Positions 7,344-14,714 of a DNA stretch of 29,079 bases are shown here, one piece after another (within the stretch, counting starts at the first letter, position 1; the number at the start of each line of letters is the position of its first letter). The stretch lies in NCBI GenBank assembly GCA_900548145.1, contig URJB01000028.1, positions 1-29,079 on the forward strand, read 5' to 3'. The notes under the pieces were generated by a model. It was not told the DNA's origin and did no database searches. It saw nothing but the letters and a program-made list of their open reading frames with translations. The DNA is from an uncultured Eubacteriales bacterium. GTDB lineage: Bacteria; Bacillota; Clostridia; Christensenellales; Aristaeellaceae. The position numbers and the translations under genes were made by a program.

Positions 7344-8177
7344 ATGCGAAAGAAAGCGTTCCTGTGCCTTGTGTTTTCCGCCCTGCTGATCTGGGGCGCG
7401 CTGCTCCCCGCTCTGGCGGACGAGGAAGTGACCCTGACCATTCTGGATACGGAGGATGCGCAGCTGCCCGAAACGACCGAAACCGCGGAGCCTGCCGAGA
7501 CCCAGCCGCCCGTGGGCAACGCGTCCGCCGGGGGCGATCCCGCCGCCCGGGAGGCCTTTATCGACGGGATCATCGCCATGGCCCAGAAGGAATACGAACA
7601 GGCGGGCGGCAAGGCGCATGAGGCTCAGTATGCCAGCAGCAATTATGTGTGCAAAAACTACACCGTCTATCTTTTCCGGGCCAACGCGGGGGCGTTCCGT
7701 ATGGCGGAATTTCCCAACGTGCCCCTGAAGATCCCGGATAATAAGCCCCGGGAGGAATGCACCGACTACGTGTACGGCGTGGAATGGAAGGACGTGCCCG
7801 CCAGCGAGGGCAATCCCTTCTACGCGGCGGCCTCCTTCCGCTACGATACGTCCCTGAGCGCGGAGGAAAACCGGCAGAAGGCGCGGGCGTTCCTTCAGCA
7901 GGTGCAGAAGGGCGACTATTTCCAGATGGCCGCCAACTATTACTACGGCGTGGGCGCGCACAGCATGATCTTCATTGCGGACTACGACCCGGACACGGAC
8001 ACCGTCCGCTGGTGCGACAGCAACATGAAGGGCGAAAAGCGCAACGGCATTCGCTACGGCTATTTGCAGTTCGATGCGGTGAAGAAGATCGACTGGTTCG
8101 TGGACGCTTTCTGCCGCAAAAAGTACGGCGCGACCATCTACCGCCTGCGGGACGATATTATCCGGGTGGCGCAGTAG
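7344..8177 (+). CDS. Secreted protein, probable NlpC/P60-like cysteine peptidase fold
   Basis: A 277-residue exported protein with a clear signal peptide (MRKK, hydrophobic core, ALA-DE cleavage near residue 26). A Thr/Glu/Pro-rich linker follows to about residue 66. The C-terminal domain has C103 at the start of a hydrophobic helix (YVCKNYTVYLF), H206 in GAHSMIFIADYD, and a polar D225/N227 after the next strand. The order Cys-helix then His-strand resembles NlpC/P60 or CHAP-type papain-like enzymes. I infer the fold from this pattern and do not recognise the family. ATG 7344 is preceded by AAGGAGG with 8-base spacing; the ATG at 7326 sits upstream of that site. It lies between lysA and the phosphoglycerate mutase homologue, probably in one operon. 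Confidence 0.65.
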   Translation: MRKKAFLCLVFSALLIWGALLPALADEEVTLTILDTEDAQLPETTETAEPAETQPPVGNASAGGDPAAREAFIDGIIAMAQKEYEQAGGKAHEAQYASSNYVCKNYTVYLFRANAGAFRMAEFPNVPLKIPDNKPREECTDYVYGVEWKDVPASEGNPFYAAASFRYDTSLSAEENRQKARAFLQQVQKGDYFQMAANYYYGVGAHSMIFIADYDPDTDTVRWCDSNMKGEKRNGIRYGYLQFDAVKKIDWFVDAFCRKKYGATIYRLRDDIIRVAQ

Positions 8178-8215
8178 GTCTGTTTGGGACAGAAGAAGAA
8201 AGGAAGGGAAACCTG

Positions 8216-9499
8216 ATGAAATATGTGCTTGTGATCGGCGACGGCATGGCCGATACCTATCTGCCCCAGCTGGCGGGCAAAACGCCGCTGGAGGCGCTGG
8301 CGCTGAACGCTTTTGACCGGGCGGCGGGCTGCTGGTGCGGCCGGGCGCTGACGGTGCCCCACGGCCTGCCCGCAGGCAGCGACACCGCCATTCTCAGCAT
8401 TTTTGGCTACGATCCCCGGAAGTATTATACGGGCCGCAGCGTGCTGGAAGCGGCGGGCATGGGCGTGAAGGTGCCTCAGGGCTGCGTCAGCTTCCGGGTG
8501 AATCTGTGCGCCGTCACGCCGGACGAAAGCGGCGCGCTGGTCATCCACAGCCACAACGGCGGCAATATCCACGGGCAGGAGGCCGTCACCCTGATGAACG
8601 ACCTGCTGGCCGATCCCACCTTCGCGGCGATGCAGAAGGACGCGGGGCTGGAGATCACCGTTACCGATACCTTCCGCCATGTGGGCGTGATGAAAACGGA
8701 CGCGCACGACCTGTCCGCCGTGCGGCTGACCGAGCCTCACAACGTGCTGGAACAGCCCGTCGAGCCCCATCTGCCCCATCTGCTGCGGGAGACCGACGAC
8801 GCTGCCGCTCGGAAGATGGCCGAGGATATCAAGGCCCTGATGCTGCGCAGCTATGAAGTGCTGAAGGATCATCCCATCAATCAGAAGCGGGTGGCCGAGG
8901 GCAAGCTGCCCGCCAACATGATCTGGCCCTGGGGCGCGGCCACGGCCATGGAACTGCCCTCCTTCAAGGAAAAATACGGCCACTGGGGCACGGTGGTCAG
9001 CGCCGTTCCGCTGGTATGGGGCATCGCCGGTCTGGCCGGACTGAAAACGCCCCATGTGGAAGGGGCCAACGGCGATCTGGACACCAACTATGAGGGAAAA
9101 GTAGCCTGCGCGCTGCAGGCGCTGGCCGACGGGGACGATTTTGCTGCGGTGCACATCGAAGCACCGGACGAAATGGCTCACGCGGGCGATCTGGGCCGCA
9201 AGCTGGAAGCCATCCAGAATGTGGAATATCGGGTCGTTGGCCCTATTCTGGACGAGCTGACCATGCGGGGCGAGGACTTCCGCCTGCTGGTGTTGAGCGA
9301 CCATCCCACCCTGCTGACCACCCGCACCCACGACGGCGCGCCCGTGCCCTATGCTATCTACGACAGCCGCACGGTGAAAAAGGCGCTGGAAAAGGACGGC
9401 CGCGCGCCCCTGCGCAAGTTCTGCGAGCGGGAGATGGAGTCCGAACCCGTGCTGATGGACGGCACCGATCTGATGCGGCTCTTGTTTGAACAAATCTAA
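8216..9499 (+). CDS. Archaeal-type (cofactor-independent) phosphoglycerate mutase homologue; candidate homoserine kinase
   Basis: A 427-residue member of the alkaline phosphatase superfamily, COG3635 (ApgM) branch. Metal and nucleophile motifs are present: GDGMAD (8-13), AGSDTAI with nucleophile S55, HIEAPDEMAHAGD, LSDHPT and RTHDGAPVPY. ApgM proteins interconvert 2- and 3-phosphoglycerate. In genome-context work, bacterial members near threonine/lysine genes have been proposed as non-orthologous homoserine kinases. Its position two genes after lysA makes that alternative real here. The ribosome binding site AGGAAGGG precedes ATG 8216, and a strong terminator follows. No glycolytic gene is nearby. 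Confidence 0.85.
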   Translation: MKYVLVIGDGMADTYLPQLAGKTPLEALALNAFDRAAGCWCGRALTVPHGLPAGSDTAILSIFGYDPRKYYTGRSVLEAAGMGVKVPQGCVSFRVNLCAVTPDESGALVIHSHNGGNIHGQEAVTLMNDLLADPTFAAMQKDAGLEITVTDTFRHVGVMKTDAHDLSAVRLTEPHNVLEQPVEPHLPHLLRETDDAAARKMAEDIKALMLRSYEVLKDHPINQKRVAEGKLPANMIWPWGAATAMELPSFKEKYGHWGTVVSAVPLVWGIAGLAGLKTPHVEGANGDLDTNYEGKVACALQALADGDDFAAVHIEAPDEMAHAGDLGRKLEAIQNVEYRVVGPILDELTMRGEDFRLLVLSDHPTLLTTRTHDGAPVPYAIYDSRTVKKALEKDGRAPLRKFCEREMESEPVLMDGTDLMRLLFEQI

Positions 9500-9509
9500 G
9501 GGAAATCCC

Positions 9510-9544
9510 AAAAGCCCGCCTTCCATGCGGAAGGGCGGGCTTTT
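9510..9544. terminator. Bidirectional terminator
   Basis: Stem AAAAGCCCGCC/GGCGGGCTTTT extended by TTCC/GGAA with one bulged G and an ATGC loop. It ends in T-runs on both strands. It separates the converging mutase homologue and thioester adhesin genes. Confidence 0.85.
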
Positions 9545-9569
9545 AGCGTATGGAATAAGCTGCGGAAGC

Positions 9570-10739
9570 TCATTTCTTACGGGTTTTTCGGCTCAGGACT
9601 GCCTGTACGCCGAGCAGACTCAGCGCGGCCAGTGCCAACAGGGCCCATAACACAGGATGACTTTCGTCGCCAGTGGCAGGAGGCGTGCCCGGAACCGGGG
9701 TCTGGGCCGGGGTTGGAGACGGAGTTACGCCTGGGGTCGCGGTCGGACTTGGACTTGGCGTTGCCGTAGGAGAAGCGTCGTACACATTGCGGAAAACCAG
9801 TTTCGGTTCTCCCTGCGCCGTGGCCGTCAGCTGGTCGTCTACGTATTCCACCAATACATCCACCGTATAAGACGCGCCGTCATACGTAACATTCGACAGA
9901 TCGCCCTGTACCTCTCGGATGGTATAGCGGTGCAGCCCCACGTCCTCGTGACGGTACTCGATATAGTTGAAGGCGATGCTGCCATCCGCGTGATTGACGC
10001 CCCGGGAGACCTCCGTGCCTTGTTCGTCCGTGACGATAAAATGGAACTCGTTGGCCAGCAGGGCGCGGCCCTCCAGCAGCTTGATTCCCTTCAGCTGGAT
10101 GGACGTTTGCACGGGCATTTCCGCCAGACGGGTACACAGCACATTCTGATACTGTTCATTGCGATTGCGGTACAGATCCAGCTGATAACCGAGCGGCAGG
10201 GTATCCAAGGGCGTAATCAGCTCCTGATAAGCTGCCCACGCCCCGGGATAGGTATCAAACGGCTGATACTGCTGGTAATACTGGGAAATATCCAGCGAGT
10301 CCGTATAATACCAGACCGCCAGCTGCGTAATGCCGCGGAAGGTGGCACGGGTTAGACCGTATTTTTCCATCAGGCCTGATCCGTTTTGTGGGAAACCCTG
10401 ATAGCAGACGGACAATATGGCCTTTTTGAACGCTTCGGGTTCCATGACCCGGACGTTTTCGTCGGTCATTTGGTAGAACTCTTCCGCCGTGGCGCTTTCG
10501 ATCTTGTACACGGTCTGTCCGCCCTCCTGCCAGGTAGGCGGTACTTTCTTCGAGGCGTTGTAACAGTACGCTACGCGATTCTCTCCGTTGTTCCGGACGT
10601 ACAGCGGATCTGAATACTTGTATTCCTCCCGGTCGCCCGTGAAAACAATGAATGATTCATCCGCAGCGGCAAGGCCTGTTGGAATGACCATCGTCAAAAC
10701 AATGAACAAAGCAATCAGAAACTGAACGGCGCTTTTCAC
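9570..10739 (-). CDS. Sortase-anchored thioester-domain surface adhesin
   Basis: A 389-residue cell-wall protein. A signal peptide (to about residue 26) is followed by a thioester domain. C59 in VAYCYN and Q139 in GITQLAVWYYTD fit the Cys and Gln motifs that form an internal thioester for covalent host binding, as in streptococcal Cpa/SfbI. Residues 213-320 form a pilin-type isopeptide domain with K220 (GIKLLEGRAL), E276 (YTIREV) and N318 (FRNVYD). A Pro/Thr/Ser stalk (322-352), a PPATG sorting motif (353-357), a hydrophobic segment and a basic tail end it. The site AGAAGGAGG abuts ATG 10745, so GTG 10739, six bases downstream of it, is the likelier start. No sortase gene is in the window. 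Confidence 0.85.
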   Translation of the reverse strand: MKSAVQFLIALFIVLTMVIPTGLAAADESFIVFTGDREEYKYSDPLYVRNNGENRVAYCYNASKKVPPTWQEGGQTVYKIESATAEEFYQMTDENVRVMEPEAFKKAILSVCYQGFPQNGSGLMEKYGLTRATFRGITQLAVWYYTDSLDISQYYQQYQPFDTYPGAWAAYQELITPLDTLPLGYQLDLYRNRNEQYQNVLCTRLAEMPVQTSIQLKGIKLLEGRALLANEFHFIVTDEQGTEVSRGVNHADGSIAFNYIEYRHEDVGLHRYTIREVQGDLSNVTYDGASYTVDVLVEYVDDQLTATAQGEPKLVFRNVYDASPTATPSPSPTATPGVTPSPTPAQTPVPGTPPATGDESHPVLWALLALAALSLLGVQAVLSRKTRKK

Positions 10740-10773
10740 ACCCATCCTCCTTCTAAGCATACAATGTGACATT

Positions 10774-10802
10774 ATTTTAATAAATAGAAAACGAAATTGC
10801 AA
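10774..10802 (-). promoter_or_regulatory. Promoter of the thioester adhesin gene
   Basis: On the minus strand: -35 TTGCAA (10797-10802), 17-base spacer, -10 TAAAAT (10774-10779). It lies in a locally AT-rich patch and is 35 bases before the start codon. Confidence 0.65.
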
Positions 10803-10901
10803 TATGTAACAGAATTTTTTGGAGAAAAATTTTCAAGCTATATGGGAAAAACGGTGGAAAAGGAACGGAACTGCGGCTGTTCAGCCCATTGCTCATGAAA
10901 A

Positions 10902-10939
10902 AAACAAGGCTCCTCCGTCAGGCCGGAGGAGCCTTGTTT
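10902..10939 (-). terminator. Terminator of sigG
   Basis: A perfect 16-bp stem (10902-10917 with 10924-10939), 6-nt loop, then a run of T on the minus strand. It starts at the last base of the sigG stop codon. Confidence 0.93.
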
Positions 10940-11718
10940 CATAACCCCATATTTTTGCGCATATGGACCAGCGCGTTCTTTTCCAGCCGGCTGACCTGCG
11001 CCTGCGAAATGCCGATCTCGCTGGCGACCTCCATCTGGGTGCGGCCCTGATAAAACCGCAGCTTCAGAATGTGCCGTTCCCGCTCGTTCAGGCGGCTCAT
11101 GGCGTCCTGCACGCCGATCTCGTCCAGCCAGCCGTTGTCCGGCTTGCGCTCGTCGGTGATCTGATCCATGATGTACAGCGAGTCTCCCCCGTCGTTGAAC
11201 ACGGGCTCGAACAGGCTGACCGGGTCCTGAATGGCCTCCAGCGCAAAGACCACGTCCTCCCGGGGCAGGTGCAGGGCCTCGGCCAGCTCGTTCACGTTGG
11301 GCTCCCGGCCCAGCTTTTCGGACAGCTGATCCCGGGCTTTCAGGGCCTTGTAGGCAATATCCCGCAAGCTGCGGCTGACCCGGATGGCGTTGTTGTCCCG
11401 CAGATACCGGCGAATTTCGCCGATGATCATGGGCACGGCATAGGTGGAAAAGCGCACGTTCAGCGTGGTATCGAAATTGTCCAGCGCCTTGATGAGCCCG
11501 ATGCAGCCCACCTGAAACAGATCGTCCACGTTTTCGCCCCGGTTGCCGAAGCGCTGAATAATGCTCAGCACCAGACGCAGATTTCCCCGGATAAATTCCT
11601 CCCGGGCGTTGAGATCGCCGCTGTGCACCAGCGGAAACAGCTCCCGCATACGCTCGTTGGTCAGAACGGGCAGGGTAGACGTATCTACGCCGCAGATTTC
11701 CACCTTGTTGATCGCCAT
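10939..11718 (-). CDS. sigG: RNA polymerase sporulation sigma factor SigG
   Basis: A 259-residue sigma-70 family factor that drives late forespore gene expression. The N-terminus NKVEICGVDTSTLPVL is the SigG signature. Region 2 reads FRGNLRLVLS-like (IRGNLRLVLSIIQRF), then DDLFQVGCIGLIKALDNFD and FSTYAVPMIIGEIRRYLRD. Region 3 includes IRVSRSLRDIAYKAL. Region 4 ends with the HTH EVASEIGISQAQVSRLEK. Length and motifs match B. subtilis SigG throughout. The ribosome binding site GGGAGGA precedes ATG 11718. It usually sits downstream of spoIIGA-sigE, but here its upstream neighbour is a divergent sirtuin gene. A sigma-G-like promoter lies just upstream. Confidence 0.98.
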   Translation of the reverse strand: MAINKVEICGVDTSTLPVLTNERMRELFPLVHSGDLNAREEFIRGNLRLVLSIIQRFGNRGENVDDLFQVGCIGLIKALDNFDTTLNVRFSTYAVPMIIGEIRRYLRDNNAIRVSRSLRDIAYKALKARDQLSEKLGREPNVNELAEALHLPREDVVFALEAIQDPVSLFEPVFNDGGDSLYIMDQITDERKPDNGWLDEIGVQDAMSRLNERERHILKLRFYQGRTQMEVASEIGISQAQVSRLEKNALVHMRKNMGL

Positions 11719-11750
11719 GTTGGTTTCCTCCCTTGCCGGCTTTCAACAGG

Positions 11751-11780
11751 AAGTATGGGCAAAAGGGAGGGTTTTCATTC
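11751..11780 (-). promoter_or_regulatory. Putative sigma-G-dependent promoter of sigG
   Basis: On the minus strand, GAATG (11776-11780), exactly 18 bases, then CATACTT (11751-11757). The published B. subtilis sigma-G consensus, as I recall it, is GHATR-N18-CATWHTA; this site differs only at the last base. It implies positive autoregulation in the forespore. Confidence 0.55.
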
Positions 11781-11897
11781 CGACTCGGGCGGAAAGGACA
11801 ATCAAAGGGAAAACCCGACAGAAAACAGGTTTTTTCCATCCAAAAATCGAAAAGATACCTGTCACTAAATCGTCTCATCGGAAAGGGGAGAAGCAGA

Positions 11898-12629
11898 ATG
11901 ACCCAGGAAACGGAAACCCTGCGCCAGTGGATCGCGGAGGCACGAAACATCGTCTTTTTCGGCGGCGCGGGGGTCTCCACCGCCAGCGGCATCCCGGATT
12001 TTCGCAGCGCCCATCAGGGCATTTACAATACCCCCGGCGGCCGCAGCTATGAGGAGATGCTTTCTCATGAATATTTTGTCACTCACCCCGACGAATTTTG
12101 GGATTTCTACCGCCGGGTGATGCTCTACCCGGACGCGAAGCCCAACGCCGCCCATCTGGCGCTGGCGGAGCTGGAACGCCGGGGCAAGTGCAAGGCGGTC
12201 GTTACCCAGAATATCGACGGACTGCATCAGGCGGCGGGCAGTGAAAAGGTGCTGGAGCTGCACGGCTCCGTCCACCGCAACCGCTGCATGAAGTGCGGGC
12301 GTTTTTATCCGCTGGAGCCGCTTTTGCAGGGCGAGGGCGCGCCCCACTGCTCCTGCGGCGGCGTGATCAAGCCCGAGGTGGTGCTCTACGGCGAGCCGCT
12401 GGACGACATGGTGATGGAAGAAGCCCTGAGCGCCATTGCCCGCTGCGACCTGCTCATCGTGGGAGGCACGTCGCTGGTGGTCTACCCCGCCGCCGGTCTG
12501 ATCCGCTACCGCAGCCCCCGCTGCCGTCTGGCTCTGTTGAATCGGGACGCGACCGACTACGACCGCGCCGCCGGTCTGGTGGTGCGGGACGACCTGACGC
12601 AGGTGCTTTGGGACGCGGTAGGAGATTAA
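11898..12629 (+). CDS. cobB: NAD-dependent protein deacylase, sirtuin (Sir2/CobB family)
   Basis: A 243-residue cytosolic enzyme removing acyl groups from lysine residues with NAD+ consumption. The motifs in order are GAGVSTASGIPDFRS (24-37) and TQNIDGLH (103-110), then catalytic H122 in ELHGSV. Zinc cysteines are C130/C133 and C151/C153, followed by GTSLVVYPAAG and LLNRD for the NAD pocket. The C151-S-C153 spacing is CxC rather than the more common CxxC. ATG 11898 follows AGGGGAG; longer in-frame starts have no ribosome binding site. It is divergent from sigG, and I see no clear promoter. The symbol is assigned by family only; srtN would be the Bacillus name. Confidence 0.9.
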   Translation: MTQETETLRQWIAEARNIVFFGGAGVSTASGIPDFRSAHQGIYNTPGGRSYEEMLSHEYFVTHPDEFWDFYRRVMLYPDAKPNAAHLALAELERRGKCKAVVTQNIDGLHQAAGSEKVLELHGSVHRNRCMKCGRFYPLEPLLQGEGAPHCSCGGVIKPEVVLYGEPLDDMVMEEALSAIARCDLLIVGGTSLVVYPAAGLIRYRSPRCRLALLNRDATDYDRAAGLVVRDDLTQVLWDAVGD

Positions 12630-12659
12630 CGGTTGCTTGATGGTTCCAAGGAGGAGAAT

Positions 12660-13352
12660 ATGAACCAAGCTACTATAATTTTTTCTTTCTTGCTTTCATT
12701 GCTTTTGATTTCTGTTATAGTCCTTTCTGTTTTATTGCGTAAACAAATTCAAAAAAGACGTAAAACAGAGCAAAAGTGCAAAGACGACATGAAAACTTAT
12801 AAAGACCAGATCGATTCGCAAAAATGGAAGTTTGGAGAAAGGTGTGCTGCTGAAAAAGAAAAATATAAAAAAGAATGTGATGAAGCAGTGTCCACGGCCA
12901 AACAACAATGCGTTGAAGAAATTGCCGCAGCAAAGTTGGAATGCGAGGAAGAAATTCGTAAAGCAAGAGAAACGATAGAGCACGATCGGGAAGTTCTTGC
13001 GAAAATGGATGAAAAAACATTGCTGGTAAATACAATGATGGCTCTCGAAGGATACAGCCAACGATTTGAAAGAATAGAAAAAGTATTAGGGCAAGAAATA
13101 ATTCTAGAAAAAATAAATGAATGGATGCAAGCAACAGAGAAAAATATAAATGAAGCAGCAACCTCTACAACCCAAAAGGTGGATGAAATTAATGATACCC
13201 TTTCCGATTTGAAATGGGACATAGAAAACGCGAAATCTGCCGCTGAAGATGCAAAGGACTCTGCAGAAAAAGCCTACGACATGGCTGAGGCTGCAAAAGA
13301 TGCATCTGAATCTATAAAAACGGAAATTCAGTGGCAAAAAATGATTAGTTAA
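12660..13352 (+). CDS. Membrane-anchored coiled-coil protein of unknown function, AT-rich
   Basis: A 230-residue protein I do not recognise. One N-terminal transmembrane helix (about residues 5-26) is followed by a basic stretch (RKQIQKRRK). A long Lys/Glu-rich coiled coil runs to about residue 125, and a second helical region with Ala/Asp/Glu repeats (about 160-220, AEDAKDSAEKAYDMAEAAKD) follows. No enzyme motif is visible. GGAGG at 12650-12654 sits 5 bases before ATG 12660. Its base composition (many AAA, GAA, ATA, TTT codons) is far lower in GC than both neighbours, which suggests recent transfer. It follows the sirtuin gene by 30 bases and may share its transcript. A role as a membrane-tethered scaffold or a phage/immunity protein is only conjecture. 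Confidence 0.75.
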   Translation: MNQATIIFSFLLSLLLISVIVLSVLLRKQIQKRRKTEQKCKDDMKTYKDQIDSQKWKFGERCAAEKEKYKKECDEAVSTAKQQCVEEIAAAKLECEEEIRKARETIEHDREVLAKMDEKTLLVNTMMALEGYSQRFERIEKVLGQEIILEKINEWMQATEKNINEAATSTTQKVDEINDTLSDLKWDIENAKSAAEDAKDSAEKAYDMAEAAKDASESIKTEIQWQKMIS

Positions 13353-13383
13353 TTTTTCATTTGTAAAGTTAAGAAAAAAAGAA

Positions 13384-14592
13384 TTATTTCAGCAGCTCCA
13401 GCAGCTTCGGGAAGGGCGACAGCGAGCGGCGCAGGATGCCGTGCATCTGGGCGATGGCCACGCCGTAATTGGTGATGGGCACCCCGGCAGCCACGGCCCG
13501 CTCCACCCGGGACTGCATCTCCCGGTCGTTGAGCATACAGCCGCCGCAGTGGACGGCCAGCGCGATGCCGTCAAAGTCCTCCGGAAATTCGCCGCCGGAA
13601 GTGAAGCGGAATTGCAGGTCTTTTTTGCCGGTGTAGCCGTTGATCCACGCAGGCAGCTTCACCGTGCCGATATCCTCGCACTGGCGATGGTGGGTGCAGC
13701 CCTCGGAGATCAGCACCGTATCGCCATCCCGCAGGTGATCCAGCGCCGCCGCGCCCCGCACCATCTGTTCCAGCTGGCCCTTGTAGCGGGCGAAAAGGAT
13801 GGAGAAGGAGGTCAGGGGAATGTCCTCGGGCACGTCCCGGCTGACCGGCCCGAAGGCCTGCGAGTCGGTGATGACCAGCCGGGGCTTCCGGCCCAGCGCC
13901 GCCAGCGCGGTCTTAAGCTGCGGAACCTGTACCACCACGTTCAGGGCGTGATGGTCCAGAATGTCCCGGATGGTCTGCTGCTGGGGCAGGATCAGCCGAC
14001 CCTTGGGCGCGGCGGAGTCTACCGGCGTGACCAGAACGACGATATCCTCCGGCTGCAGCAGATCGCCCACGATGACCCGCTCATTTTTCGGCTGGCGCAC
14101 CACGGCGGCAATGGCTTCCTTCAATTCGTGAATGTGGTCGCCCCGCTGGGCGCTGACGTAGAGCTGGTGCTCCCCGGCGGAGGGAAGCTCCCGCAGCAGG
14201 TCGCATTTGTTCAGGGCGATCAGGTAGGGTACCTTCCGCTCCTGAAACAGCTTCAGCAGGGCTTCGTCCTGGGGCTGCAGGCCGCGCACCGCGTCCACCA
14301 CCAGTACGGCGATGTCGGTCTTGGCCAGCACCTGCCGGGCCCGATGCACCCGCATTTCGCCCAGTTCGCCCTCGTCGTCCATGCCGGGAGTGTCTATGAT
14401 GACCACCGGCCCCAGCGGCAGCAGCTCCATGGCCTTCTGCACCGGGTCGGTGGTGGTGCCCTTTACGTCGGAGACCAGCGAAAGGTTCTGCCCCGTCACG
14501 GCGTTCACCACGCTGGATTTGCCCGCGTTCCGCAGACCGAAAAAGCCGATATGGGGCCGGTCGGCGGAGACGGTCGTGTTTAGGTTATTCAT
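13384..14592 (-). CDS. hydF: [FeFe]-hydrogenase maturation GTPase HydF
   Basis: A 402-residue scaffold that receives the diiron subcluster built by HydE/HydG and delivers it to HydA. The GTPase domain has Walker A GLRNAGKSS (19-27), DTPGMDDEG (67-75) and NKCD (128-131). The C-terminal cluster-binding motif is complete: C299-x-H301-x46-H348-C349-x2-C352, matching the HydF CxH...HCxxC signature. ATG 14592 follows AGGAGG at 8 bases; the longer upstream frame has no such site. HydE, HydG and the hydrogenase are not in the window, so the maturation genes are scattered in this genome. Its presence indicates an anaerobic, H2-metabolising cell. Confidence 0.97.
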   Translation of the reverse strand: MNNLNTTVSADRPHIGFFGLRNAGKSSVVNAVTGQNLSLVSDVKGTTTDPVQKAMELLPLGPVVIIDTPGMDDEGELGEMRVHRARQVLAKTDIAVLVVDAVRGLQPQDEALLKLFQERKVPYLIALNKCDLLRELPSAGEHQLYVSAQRGDHIHELKEAIAAVVRQPKNERVIVGDLLQPEDIVVLVTPVDSAAPKGRLILPQQQTIRDILDHHALNVVVQVPQLKTALAALGRKPRLVITDSQAFGPVSRDVPEDIPLTSFSILFARYKGQLEQMVRGAAALDHLRDGDTVLISEGCTHHRQCEDIGTVKLPAWINGYTGKKDLQFRFTSGGEFPEDFDGIALAVHCGGCMLNDREMQSRVERAVAAGVPITNYGVAIAQMHGILRRSLSPFPKLLELLK

Positions 14593-14618
14593 GGAAAAAT
14601 CCTCCTGAAAAACAGAAT

Positions 14619-14647
14619 AGGCGTTCCGCACAAAAATCGGAACGCCT
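14619..14647 (-). terminator. Hairpin between the lipoprotein gene and hydF
   Basis: A perfect 10-bp stem AGGCGTTCCG/CGGAACGCCT around a 9-nt loop. On the minus strand ATTCTGTTTTT follows it. It probably terminates the lipoprotein gene transcript; it could also attenuate hydF. Confidence 0.6.
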
Positions 14648-14714
14648 TTCTTTTCCCCGCGCCGGACGGTTTTCCCTGCCGGGAGCCCGGATAGACACTG
14701 GCTTTTTTCTGTTT

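Noticed and set aside
11826..11864. ACAGGT...ACCTGT inverted repeat in the sigG-sirtuin intergenic region
   Set aside because: The arms are short with a long A/T-rich loop and no T-run; too weak to call an operator or terminator.
11898..13352. A sirtuin-based anti-phage system formed by the sirtuin and the coiled-coil protein
   Set aside because: The sirtuin is a compact, complete deacylase with normal zinc and NAD motifs, and no helicase, Argonaute, TIR or STAND partner is present. I keep only the composition anomaly as a finding.
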